Assembly (NCBI RefSeq): GCF_028473745.1
Contig: NZ_CP101137.1
Span: forward strand, 1,612,001 to 1,676,000
Reading direction: 5' to 3'
Source: Streptomyces sp. M92
GTDB taxonomy: Bacteria; Actinomycetota; Actinomycetes; Streptomycetales; Streptomycetaceae
Length of the DNA stretch: 64,000 nt
Part shown: positions 32,645-40,187 of the stretch, piece by piece
How the letters are laid out: each line of letters starts with the position of its first letter
Numbering within the stretch: the first letter of the stretch is position 1
The notes under the pieces: model-generated
What the model was told of the DNA's origin: nothing
Database searches by the model: none
Seen by the model: the letters and a program-made list of their open reading frames with translations, nothing else
Translations under genes and position numbers: made by a program

Positions 32645-34246
32645 TCAGTCGTCGCCGATCTTGGAGCCCAGAGTGAGTTCCGTGGTGTGCTGCTTGCCGC
32701 CGCGCTCGTAGGTGACCGTGACCTCGTCGCCGGGCTTGTGGGTCCAGATCTCGCCGATCAGGGTCGGGCCGCTGTCGATGACGCGCTCGTCGAGCTTGGT
32801 GATGACGTCACCGGACTTGAGGCCGGCGTCGTCAGCGGGGCCGCCCGGTTCGACGGGCTCGGAGCCGTTCACGCCCTGCTCGGTGATTTTCGCGCCGTTC
32901 GTCGTCTCCTCGAGGGAGACGGAGGCGCCGATCTTCGCGTACACCGGCTTGCCGGTCTTGATCAGCTGCTTGGCTACGAACTCGGCCTGGTTGATGGGGA
33001 TGGCGAAGCCCAGGCCGATCGAACCGGCCTGGCCGGTGCCGAAGCCGCCGTTGCTCGTGGACTGGATGGCGGAGTTGATGCCGATGACGTTGCCCTGCGC
33101 GTCGAGGAGGGGGCCGCCGGAGTTGCCCGGGTTGATCGACGCGTCGGTCTGGAGGGCGCTCATGTAGGAGGCCTTGCTGGCGCCGCTGCCGTCGCTGGAG
33201 GCCACGGGGCGGTTCTTGGCGCTGATGATGCCGGTCGTCACCGTGTTGGACAGGCCGAAGGGGGCGCCGATGGCGATCGTGGAGTCGCCGACCGCCACCT
33301 TGTCGGAGTTGCCGAGGGGGAGGGGCTTGAGGTCCGAGGGGGCGCTCTCGAGCTTGATGACCGCCACGTCGTAGCCCTGGGCGTGGCCGACCACCTGGGC
33401 CTCGTACTTCTTGCCGTTAGGGAACGTGGCGCTGAGCTTGCCTCCGTCCACCGCCTCCGCCACCACGTGGTTGTTGGTGACGATGTGGCCCTGCTTGTCG
33501 AAGACGAACCCGGTGCCGGTGCCTCCCTCGCCGTTGCTGCCCTCGGCCTGGATGGTGACCGTGCTGGGCAGCGCCTCGGCGGCCACTCCGGCGACCGTGC
33601 CCGCGTCGCGCTTGACGGAGCCGCCGGTGTCGGAGGCGGAGACCGTGGTGGAGCCGGACTCGTCGTTGTTCCTGGCCAGGGTGTAGCCGAGGCCGCCGCC
33701 CAGGCCGCCCGCCACCAGTGCGGCGACCAGGAGCCCGGCGACCAGTCCGCCCCGGCCCCGGCCGGCCTTCGGAGCGGGGGGCTGGTACGAGGCGCCCCAG
33801 CCGCCCGCGCCGTAGCCACCGGCGCCGTAGCCACCGGCGCCGTAACCACCACCGCCATGGCCCTCGCCGCCATGGCCCTCGCCGCCATGGCCGTCGCCGC
33901 CTCCTCCGCCGTAGGGCGGGGTGCCCGGGGGCGGGGGCGGGGGCCAGGAAGCGTCCGGGGCGCTGTGCGTCACGCCGGGAGTCTGGTGCGCCGCCGGGTC
34001 GTGGGGGGCGGGAGGAGAGTCCTGGTGGGGCGAGTCGGGTGCCTGGGCGGCGGGTGCGGCGGCGGGGACGGACGCGGGTGCGGCGGGTGCCTGGCCGTCC
34101 TGCGGCTGCGGTGCCGTCGGCGCGGGGGACGGCTGCTGGGGGTCCTGGCGGGGGTCCTGGCGGAGGGAGGCTGCGGGAGAGTCCACCGGCACTGGAGGCG
34201 CGGACGGGGCCGGGGGTACCGCGGTGCCCTCGTTCTCGGTGCTCAC
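32645..34246 (-). CDS. HtrA/DegP-like S1C serine protease with C-terminal PDZ domain
   Basis: A 533-residue membrane-anchored protease. Residues 1-160 are a disordered cytoplasmic Pro/Ala/Gly region with GGEGH and GYGAG repeats. One membrane helix lies at about 167-190. The trypsin-like domain follows with the triad His260 (VTNNHVV), Asp293 (GYDVAVIKL) and Ser376 (NPGNSGGPL). The PDZ domain is at about 430-525. The GTG at 34246 follows GAGGAGAG; the longer frame is not needed. Such proteins degrade or process misfolded extracytoplasmic proteins. It begins 62 bp from the tRNA-Ser 5' end. Confidence 0.93.
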   Translation of the reverse strand: MSTENEGTAVPPAPSAPPVPVDSPAASLRQDPRQDPQQPSPAPTAPQPQDGQAPAAPASVPAAAPAAQAPDSPHQDSPPAPHDPAAHQTPGVTHSAPDASWPPPPPPGTPPYGGGGGDGHGGEGHGGEGHGGGGYGAGGYGAGGYGAGGWGASYQPPAPKAGRGRGGLVAGLLVAALVAGGLGGGLGYTLARNNDESGSTTVSASDTGGSVKRDAGTVAGVAAEALPSTVTIQAEGSNGEGGTGTGFVFDKQGHIVTNNHVVAEAVDGGKLSATFPNGKKYEAQVVGHAQGYDVAVIKLESAPSDLKPLPLGNSDKVAVGDSTIAIGAPFGLSNTVTTGIISAKNRPVASSDGSGASKASYMSALQTDASINPGNSGGPLLDAQGNVIGINSAIQSTSNGGFGTGQAGSIGLGFAIPINQAEFVAKQLIKTGKPVYAKIGASVSLEETTNGAKITEQGVNGSEPVEPGGPADDAGLKSGDVITKLDERVIDSGPTLIGEIWTHKPGDEVTVTYERGGKQHTTELTLGSKIGDD

Positions 34247-34569
34247 AGCTTCTCTCCTCGTTCCACGGCTGTCTTCCGGTCCACGGGTCTTTCCCGGTCC
34301 ACGGGCTGTTTCGTCACATCGGCCCACCTCGGCCGCGCTCACGCGGTGCTCCGCGGTCCGGCGCGGCGCGGATGTGCGGTGTTTTCGTATGCCATCAGCT
34401 TTTCCCACGGGCCGTCAGAGCACCATAAGCGGTTGCTGTGGGTCCACGGACAGCCTTTACATGAGACATCCAAGACTAAACGGACGTACTGGCGACGGCC
34501 GCCGACGGCTCCGACGGCTCCGACGGCTCCGACGGCACGTATACCCGCGCGCGGTGGCACCATGACGCG
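34247..34569. other. Divergent intergenic region with short tandem repeats
   Basis: A region of 323 bp between the protease and GDPD genes. Successive repeats GGTCCACGGG/TTCCGGTCCACGGG lie at 34268-34308, and GACGGCTCC is repeated about 3.7 times at 34504-34536, 34 bp before the GDPD start. No gene or RNA is seen. Confidence 0.5.
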
Positions 34570-35397
34570 GTGACCCACGCACGACAGCACCCGATCCAGG
34601 TCGTCGCCCACCGCGGCGCGTCCGAGGACGCTCCCGAGCACACCCTCGCCGCCTACCGGAAGGCTATCGAGGACGGGGCGGACGCCCTCGAGTGCGACGT
34701 GCGCCTGACCGCGGACGGCCACCTGGTCTGCGTGCACGACTGGCGCGTCAACCGTACGTCCAACGGCCGCGGCGCGGTGTCGGCCCTGGAGCTCGCCGAC
34801 CTGGCCGCCCTGGACTTCGGCGCCCGCAGGACCCGGGAGTTCTGGCGCACGCGCGACGAGCAGCCCGACTGGGAACACCGGCCCGAGGACCGGGAGGAGA
34901 CCTCCGTACTGACCCTGGAGCGCCTGCTCCAGTTGGTGGCCGACGCGGGGCGGCGGGTGGAACTGGCCATCGAGACCAAGCACCCCACGCGCTGGGCGGG
35001 GCAGGTGGAGGAGCGGCTGCTGCTGCTCCTGAAGCGGTTCGGACTCGACGCTCCCGCCTCGGCCGCCGAGTCCCCGGTGCGCGTGATGAGCTTCTCGGCC
35101 CGCTCGCTGCACCGGGTGCGGGCCGCGTCGCCGACGCTGCCGACGGTCCACCTGATGCAGTTCGTCTCGCCCCGGCTGCGCGACGGCCGACTGCCCACCG
35201 GTGTCCGGATCGCGGGCCCCTCGATCCGGATCGTGCGCAACCACCCCGCCTACGTCGAGCGCCTGAAGCAGGCCGGCCACCAGGTGCACGTGTGGACCGT
35301 GAACGAGTCCGACGACGTCGATCTCTGCGCCGACCTGGGCGTCGACGCCATCATCACCAACCGGCCGCGCGCGGTACTGGACCACCTCGGCCGCTGA
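34570..35397 (+). CDS. Glycerophosphodiester phosphodiesterase
   Basis: A 275-residue GDPD-family TIM barrel that hydrolyses glycerophosphodiesters to glycerol-3-phosphate and an alcohol. Motifs are VVAHRGASEDAPEHTLAAYRKAIEDGAD near the start (catalytic His and metal-binding Glu), LECDVRLTADGHLVCVHDWRVNRTSNGRG (E-x-D and the second His), ELAIETKHP, and VHVWTVNESDDVD, then GVDAIITNRP at the end. No signal peptide is visible, so it is cytoplasmic. The GTG at 34570 starts the frame. Confidence 0.93.
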   Translation: MTHARQHPIQVVAHRGASEDAPEHTLAAYRKAIEDGADALECDVRLTADGHLVCVHDWRVNRTSNGRGAVSALELADLAALDFGARRTREFWRTRDEQPDWEHRPEDREETSVLTLERLLQLVADAGRRVELAIETKHPTRWAGQVEERLLLLLKRFGLDAPASAAESPVRVMSFSARSLHRVRAASPTLPTVHLMQFVSPRLRDGRLPTGVRIAGPSIRIVRNHPAYVERLKQAGHQVHVWTVNESDDVDLCADLGVDAIITNRPRAVLDHLGR

Positions 35398-35420
35398 TGC
35401 GGCGCTGCTTCGCCACCGCC

Positions 35421-35464
35421 GCCGCCTTCGTCGCTGATTCGCCGCCGCCTTCGTCGCTGATTCG
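35421..35464. repeat. 21-bp tandem duplication
   Basis: The 21-bp block running from GCCGCCTTCG through CTGATTCG occurs at 35421-35441 and again at 35444-35464, separated by CC. It lies just after the GDPD stop. Confidence 0.85.
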
Positions 35465-35674
35465 TCCGGAAACCTTGACCCGGCGGGCTCTCTGGCCCAT
35501 TCTCCGGTCTCGGCCACACCGACGAAATCCAGCCACGAAATTACGGGGAGTGCTCCGGCGCGTTCGGTACGTGTTCGACCGTGTCGAATGCGTCACTGGA
35601 CGGGGACCGGCCGGTTTCCGGTTCAGGCCAGAAGGGCATCCACACCGTGGCGTGGGGCGAAGGAGGTCTCGGGG

Positions 35675-36226
35675 GTGGCGTTGGTGGTGGCACAGGAGGT
35701 GCCCACGTCGTCGAGCATGGCCGTTCCCCATGGCCCTGCGGGCGTGGGGCGGGCGCGGCGCCGGATGCGCGAGCAGTTGCGCGGCGGCGGTGTGGCGGAA
35801 TCGGTCATCGACGACGCCGTACTGGTCCTTTCGGAGCTTTTGAGCAACGCGTGCAAGCACGGCCGTCCACTGGGCGACGCCCTGGCGGGGGACGGTGACG
35901 TCCGCGCCGCGTGGCAGGTGGACGCGGCCGGACGTCTCCTCGTGGAGGTCACGGACGGCGGCGGCCCGACCCGCCCGGCACCGGCGACCCCCTCGGTCAC
36001 CGCGCACGGCGGCCGCGGGCTGAACATCATCACCGCGCTCGCGGACGACTGGGGCGTACGGGACGACGCCCGCGGGGAGGTCACGGTCTGGGTCGTCGTC
36101 CACGGCGACGTGCACGACCCGGACGCCGGGCACCGGCGGGACGACTTCGCCACCCGGATCACGGCACCCGCGGTGTCGGAGATCCCCGGGCTGGACTTCG
36201 CGGACGCCTTCGACGACGTGGGCTGA
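35675..36226 (+). CDS. RsbW-like ATP-binding protein (putative anti-sigma factor)
   Basis: A 183-residue GHKL-fold protein of the HATPase_c_2 type. It has the N-box VLVLSELLSNACKHG, the G1 box EVTDGGGPTRP and the GGRGLNIITALADDWG loop. The GTG at 35675 is chosen because AAGGAGG lies 8 bp upstream; an upstream GTG-less extension adds 29 residues. Streptomyces has dozens of such proteins, most of them orphan anti-sigma or anti-anti-sigma switch kinases. No sigma or STAS gene is adjacent. The C-terminal 35 residues (RDDFATRITAPAVSEIPGLDF) are an extra tail. Confidence 0.85.
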   Translation: MALVVAQEVPTSSSMAVPHGPAGVGRARRRMREQLRGGGVAESVIDDAVLVLSELLSNACKHGRPLGDALAGDGDVRAAWQVDAAGRLLVEVTDGGGPTRPAPATPSVTAHGGRGLNIITALADDWGVRDDARGEVTVWVVVHGDVHDPDAGHRRDDFATRITAPAVSEIPGLDFADAFDDVG

Positions 36227-36300
36227 CCAGCGCCCGCGCGGCGCACGGCGATGGCCGTCGCCCCTGCGGCCTGCCCGGGACACGGTGCGGGCGGACGGTT

Positions 36301-36326
36301 GGTCGGTCGGTCGGTCGGTCGGTCGG
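36301..36326. repeat. GGTC tetranucleotide microsatellite
   Basis: Six perfect GGTC units followed by GG, a possible slippage site. It is non-coding here. Confidence 0.9.
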
Positions 36327-36668
36327 CCCGACGGTCACGTGGTGCGCGGCGGCAGCCGTCCCGGCGGCGCCCGCGCGACCCACGTACACACGGTCGGTCG
36401 GCCCGCGCGGCGGGTGAGCCGACCGCTGCTACGGACGCGGTCGCGGCCGCGGCCGCGGTGGGAGACGACCGTCGGCAGCCCGTCATCCTCGAACAGCCCG
36501 CTGTCCATCGGCAACCTGTCGTCCGTCGGCGGCGATCCCGCCGTCTGTCGGTGACCCGCGGCCCATCGGCAACCTGCCGCACATCGGCGCCCCGGTCGCG
36601 CAGCCCCGGTCGCGCAGCCCCGGTCGTGCACCCGTATCAGCCGCCACCCGAACCAGCCGTCCACCGTC

Positions 36669-36701
36669 GGCCCGTTGTACACAACGGGCCGGTTGTCCAC
36701 A
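36669..36701. promoter_or_regulatory. 22-bp perfect inverted repeat next to a DnaA-box-like site
   Basis: GGCCCGTTGT at 36669-36678 and its complement ACAACGGGCC at 36681-36690 flank AC. Two bases later comes TTGTCCACA (36693-36701), which equals the GC-rich Streptomyces DnaA-box consensus. The pair sits about 80-110 bp upstream of the DUF5926 gene, in its promoter. Confidence 0.6.
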
Positions 36702-36777
36702 GGGCCCCGTCGGCCGGAGTGGGACCGGCTAGGCTCGCGCCCGTACGAGACTGAGCCGCAACCGGGAGACACCCACG

Positions 36778-37743
36778 ATGGCCAAGAAGCGACCCCAGAC
36801 GAAGGCCAAGCGGCCGCAGCTCACGGACGGCGAGATCCCGGTGGTCGGCGCACGCGAGCCCTGCCCGTGCGGCAGTGGCCGCCGCTACAAGGCCTGTCAC
36901 GGCCGTGCCGCCGCACAGGCCACGACCGAGCTGGTGCAGCGCCCGTTCGAGGGGCTGCCCGGCGAGTGCGACTGGGTGGCCCTGCGCGAGCTGGTACCGG
37001 CGGCCACGGCCGAGCTCACCCTGAGGGACGGCCTGCCCGAAGGCGTCCCGTCCGTCACGCTGGCCACCGTGCTGCCGATGGCCTGGCCCGCCCTGCGCCG
37101 CGACGACGGCTCCGTCCTGCTCGGCCTGCAGAACGACACGGCTTCGGGCGACATCAGCCGCGACCTCGCCGACACCCTCCAGCGGGCGCTGACCGCCCAG
37201 CCGGGCACCCCCGTACAGGGTCGCCGCGCGCCGTCCGACGGGCCCCGGCTGCAGGACCTGCTCGCTCCCGAGGGCTCGTTCCGGCCCGAGGTGCACGCGG
37301 GCTTCGAGTTCTGGGTCCCGGACCCGGAGAACGCCACCCCGGAGGTGACCGCCTCCCTGGAGCGCGCCAACGCCGCGGCCATCCCGACCGTCCGGCTCCA
37401 GGGCGTGGACTTCGCCTACTGGTGCGAGACACCGGACAAGAACCATCTGCGCTGGGTCATGCCGCACGAGGAGGAGCGACTTCTGGACGCTCTCGCCCGG
37501 CTGCACGCGGCCGGCCGGTCGTCGCTCGGCGAGGGCACCCGCCTCGTCGGCTCGTTCCGGGCGCACGGGCTGACCGTTCCGGTGTGGGACCTGCCGAGCG
37601 AGGTCACCGCGCAGGACATCGAGAAGCCGGCGGCCGAGTTCGCGGAGCGTCTCGCCGAGGCGCTGGCGGCCGACACCCCGCTCAGCCCGGACGAGCGCCG
37701 GGCACGCGGCGGCCTGACCAACCGGCAGGTCACCCTCAGCTGA
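36778..37743 (+). CDS. DUF5926 protein with N-terminal SEC-C zinc motif
   Basis: A 321-residue cytoplasmic protein. After a Lys/Arg-rich start, residues 29-41 form a SEC-C motif PCPCGSGRRYKACH (Cys29, Cys31, Cys40, His41), the zinc-binding element that ends SecA and occurs in many unrelated proteins. The rest (FEGLPGECDWVALRELVPAATAELTL.., AGFEFWVPDPENATPEV, YWCETPDKNHLRWVMPHEEERLLDALARL) is the actinobacterial DUF5926 domain. The function is unknown; a link to protein quality control is only suggested by SEC-C. GGGAGACACCCACG precedes the ATG. Confidence 0.85.
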   Translation: MAKKRPQTKAKRPQLTDGEIPVVGAREPCPCGSGRRYKACHGRAAAQATTELVQRPFEGLPGECDWVALRELVPAATAELTLRDGLPEGVPSVTLATVLPMAWPALRRDDGSVLLGLQNDTASGDISRDLADTLQRALTAQPGTPVQGRRAPSDGPRLQDLLAPEGSFRPEVHAGFEFWVPDPENATPEVTASLERANAAAIPTVRLQGVDFAYWCETPDKNHLRWVMPHEEERLLDALARLHAAGRSSLGEGTRLVGSFRAHGLTVPVWDLPSEVTAQDIEKPAAEFAERLAEALAADTPLSPDERRARGGLTNRQVTLS

Positions 37744-37762
37744 CCCCCGCCGCGGTAGCCGT

Positions 37763-37788
37763 CCCGGCTGACCGACCGGTCAGCCGGG
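37763..37788 (+). terminator. Terminator of the DUF5926 gene
   Basis: An 11-bp perfect stem CCCGGCTGACC/GGTCAGCCGGG with a GACC loop, 20 bp after the stop. Confidence 0.85.
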
Positions 37789-37869
37789 GCACCCGGCGCC
37801 ACACGCGTGACTCCAGTCACAACTACCGCCCTGAACAGGCCAGTCGATGACCGGAAAACGGGAGATCGA

Positions 37870-37950
37870 ATTTGCTAACCGCCGATCTCTTGTTACCGTT
37901 CGAGTAGCCCGGTTGCTGGTGCATCCCCCGTCGCCAGCAACCGGGTCTTT
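37870..37950 (+). ncRNA. Candidate small RNA ending in an orphan terminator
   Basis: A second rightward terminator-like hairpin (12-bp stem, 37908-37919 and 37934-37945, followed by TCTTTCC) has no gene between it and the DUF5926 terminator. The preceding AT-richer segment (TTTGCTAACCGCCGATCTCTTGTTACCG) could hold a promoter with TTGCTA and a TTACCG-like -10. The downstream gene is on the other strand. The unit would be a short independent transcript. The evidence is structural only. Confidence 0.4.
37908..37945. terminator. Orphan 12-bp hairpin
   Basis: CCCGGTTGCTGG and CCAGCAACCGGG flank a 14-nt loop. It is also about 40 bp beyond the leftward gene's stop at 37987, so it may serve as a terminator for that gene as well. 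Confidence 0.7.
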
Positions 37951-37986
37951 CCATGCGCCGGGTCGCCCACGCATCGCGACCGCTCC

Positions 37987-38817
37987 TCAACTCCCCGTTT
38001 CCGTCGCCGAGTTGTCGAGTCGGCCGTCTCCACTCCTGACGCCCCCGTCGCTCCCGCCGCGCCCGCCGCCCACGGCACCACCGCTTCCGGCACCGCCGTC
38101 ACTACGGTTACTCCCGGTGCGCAGCAGCAGCGGCCCGTACCCCGCCCGGCCCGCGAACTCCGCGACCGCGGTGTACGCCGCGGGTCCGCCGCGCACGGGC
38201 TCCCTCGGCGTCTCGCAGGTGCCCGGCGCATCCTCGGCGCCGACCTCGCAGCGCATCCGCAGGCTGCGCCCGTCGGGCCCCAGAAGGCTCAGCACGGCTT
38301 CCAGCGGGTCACCGGTCGCGTTGCGGTAGTAGGTCCGCGCCCAGGTCCGCGTGCCGCTCCCCGTGCCCTGGGTGAGGACACAGGTCTGGGCCTCGACGCC
38401 CTCCGGGGAGGTGAGTTCGGGACCGCAGCGCACCGCGGTGGCCGGTCCCGCGGGCAGTGGGGAACGGGCGGGCGCGACAGCCCCGGCCCGGCCGCGACCG
38501 GCTCCTTCGTCGGCTCCCGCGCCCCCGGGCGCCTTGCCGTCGCCACCCCGCGAGAGCAGGGGGACGGTCGCGGGGGTCTCCTCCGCGTCGCCCGGCCCGT
38601 CACCCGACGGCCCCGCGGACGCCACCGCGAACGGCAGTACGACCGCACACACCACGACAGCGGCGAGTCCGTACAGCCGGACCCGCCGGCGGTCCGGCCG
38701 GCCCGGGCGCGGCAACGCGCGGCACTGCCCGGCCACGCGGCACTGCCCGGCGACGCGGTACCGCCCGAAGACGCGGTACCGCCTGGCGGCGCGGTGCTCC
38801 CCTGCATGAAGCGGCAT
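37987..38817 (-). CDS. Membrane-anchored or secreted hypothetical protein
   Basis: A 276-residue protein. A basic N-terminal region with repeated RYRV-x-G/GQCRVAGQCR units precedes one membrane helix (about 57-75, LYGLAAVVVCAVVLPFAVASA). A disordered Gly/Pro linker follows, then an extracytoplasmic domain with four cysteines (VRCGPELTSPEG..QTCVLTQG.., RMRCEVG..GTCETPRE) that probably form two disulfides. A Gly/Ser-rich tail ends the protein. It is downstream of and codirectional with the prim-pol gene at 38874. The function is unknown. Confidence 0.7.
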   Translation of the reverse strand: MPLHAGEHRAARRYRVFGRYRVAGQCRVAGQCRALPRPGRPDRRRVRLYGLAAVVVCAVVLPFAVASAGPSGDGPGDAEETPATVPLLSRGGDGKAPGGAGADEGAGRGRAGAVAPARSPLPAGPATAVRCGPELTSPEGVEAQTCVLTQGTGSGTRTWARTYYRNATGDPLEAVLSLLGPDGRSLRMRCEVGAEDAPGTCETPREPVRGGPAAYTAVAEFAGRAGYGPLLLRTGSNRSDGGAGSGGAVGGGRGGSDGGVRSGDGRLDNSATETGS

Positions 38818-38873
38818 GGGGCGGACGATAACGACGGCGGGCGGGCGCGCCCTTCCGCGCGCGCCGGACACCC

Positions 38874-39539
38874 TTACAACTCGGGCGCGCTCACACCCGT
38901 ACGAGTGAGGGCGTCGACCACCGCGTCCACCACGGCCTCCACATCGGGCACCCAGGGCGAGGCGGAGCCGGGCAGCGGGGCCCGCTCCCAGCGGACGGCG
39001 CCCGGACCGGTCTCGGACGGCGGCAGCGCGAGATAGCCGCCCTCGCCGTGGAACCGCAGCGAGCCGGGCACGAAGTCCTTCGCGTACAGCAGCTCGCCCA
39101 GCTGCTCCATGGAGTACGGCCGCACCAGCAGCGACCAGCGGGTGGGCGAGGCGACGACCGGACCGAGCCGCATGCCGGCGCGGTCGAGCGCGGCCAGCGC
39201 GCGGGCGGCGGGCAGGGCGGGCAGGGAGACGGCGCAGGGGGCGCTGCCCCCGGTGGCCAGGACGATCGGCGCGGTGGGCCGGTTGCTCCACCACCAGCGC
39301 ACCATGCGCGCGTCGGTGGTGGCCGCGAGGAGGCCGGGGTCGAAGGGATGCGCGCCGGGCACCGTGCACTCGGCGTCGGGACAGCCGCAGCGCGACCGCG
39401 CCCGCGGGTCCGCCGCCACTCCCGGGAGTACGGGCCACTGCCATTGTGTCGCGTAGGTCAGGGCCGCGCCGATGAGCTCAGGCCGCCCGTCGTCGTGCTG
39501 GGACAAGAGCCTGCGTCGCCTTCCGAGGATCTCGCGCAT
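38874..39539 (-). CDS. Bifunctional primase/polymerase (prim-pol) N-terminal domain protein, second copy
   Basis: A 221-residue prim-pol-like protein: AALTYATQWQWPVLPGVAADPRARSRCGCPDAECTVPGAHPFDPGLLAATTDARMVRWWWSNRPTAPIVLATG. The CGCPD..C..PGAHP cluster and the WWSNRPTAPIVLATG strand match the actinobacterial prim-pol family. The canonical catalytic D-x-D is replaced around APCAVSLPALP, so polymerase activity is doubtful. It reads MREILGRRRRLL at the start. It is unrelated in position to the prim-pol gene at 13003 and probably has another role. Confidence 0.75.
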   Translation of the reverse strand: MREILGRRRRLLSQHDDGRPELIGAALTYATQWQWPVLPGVAADPRARSRCGCPDAECTVPGAHPFDPGLLAATTDARMVRWWWSNRPTAPIVLATGGSAPCAVSLPALPAARALAALDRAGMRLGPVVASPTRWSLLVRPYSMEQLGELLYAKDFVPGSLRFHGEGGYLALPPSETGPGAVRWERAPLPGSASPWVPDVEAVVDAVVDALTRTGVSAPEL

Positions 39540-40070
39540 GAGCGCTCGTTCCTTTCCGTTGCACGCCTGGCAACACCGTGGTCACATCACCATGTGTCGA
39601 TCACTTCGCTGTGCGTAGCTGGTGGCGCATCACACCCCTGCCGAGGCCATCTTCCGCCGACGACGCCTCCGCCAAGGGCGAGGAGAAGCCCTGTAGGCCG
39701 AGCACTGACTGCGTCCGGGACGGTACGTCCGCACTGCGTCCATCAAAAGCATGGGCGTGGCGCGGGGGTGGCGAAGTCTGGCGTTTTGCCGTCGCGCGTA
39801 TTTCTCTCCGCCTCCGCCACGGGAGGATGGGGCACGGTCGTCGGTGGATAGGACGCCCGGGTCCGCCGCCAGGTTCCGAGTGGCTCCCAACCACCCCTGG
39901 CCTTCACCGAGTACGTACCCATCACGACCGTTGTGACGCTCCGTAAAGCACCCCCAGTCGACCGCAACAAGAGGTCCTCCAGGGCAGTTTCAAGCCATTT
40001 TCTCTTTTCCGCAAGAGGTCGAGAAGGAGGACACTCACACCCCACGGACACCAGGAATCCCAGCAGGACA
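39540..40070. other. 531-bp divergent intergenic region
   Basis: It contains the promoters of the prim-pol gene (left) and the phosphatase transcript (right). Around 39937-40025 the sequence is AT-richer, with AAGCCATTTTCTCTTTTCCGC. Several open frames occur on both strands but none has a Shine-Dalgarno or recognisable protein sequence. Confidence 0.45.
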
Positions 40071-40163
40071 ATGCTGGACATCTCCTTACGAGTGCGTGTA
40101 CATGTGGAGACACTGCTAGCGGCGCAGAATGACATGGGGGTTCGCGATGCTTTTGAGCAGTAA
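40071..40163 (+). pseudogene. 30-codon leader frame, likely lost N-terminus of the PP2C phosphatase
   Basis: ATG at 40071 (AGGACA upstream) encodes MLDISLRVRVHVETLLAAQ, then NDMGVRDAFEQ, and stops at TAA 40161-40163. The frame is the same as that of the phosphatase starting at 40188. Reading through the stop gives APVGRPDA-MNAPH, and I recall orthologous phosphatases that begin with this extension. A TAC to TAA change would explain it. Codon 6 is TTA (40086-40088), the rare bldA-dependent leucine codon. Alternatively it is a genuine upstream ORF. Confidence 0.5.
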
Positions 40164-40187
40164 GCGCCGGTCGGAAGGCCGGACGCC

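Larger units (their letters stand above)
36227..36777. other. 551-bp non-coding region rich in short repeats
   Basis: It contains a GGTC microsatellite (six units, 36301-36324), three copies of a GGTCGCGCAGCCCC-like unit (36593-36625), a 22-bp palindrome (36669-36690) and a DnaA-box-like TTGTCCACA (36693-36701). I found no coding frame with a ribosome site. Confidence 0.6.

Noticed and set aside
33720..34246. GGYGAG and GGEGH repeats as a separate repeat element
   Set aside because: They encode the disordered Gly-rich part of the HtrA-like protease, a common feature of Streptomyces HtrA proteins, and are described with that gene.
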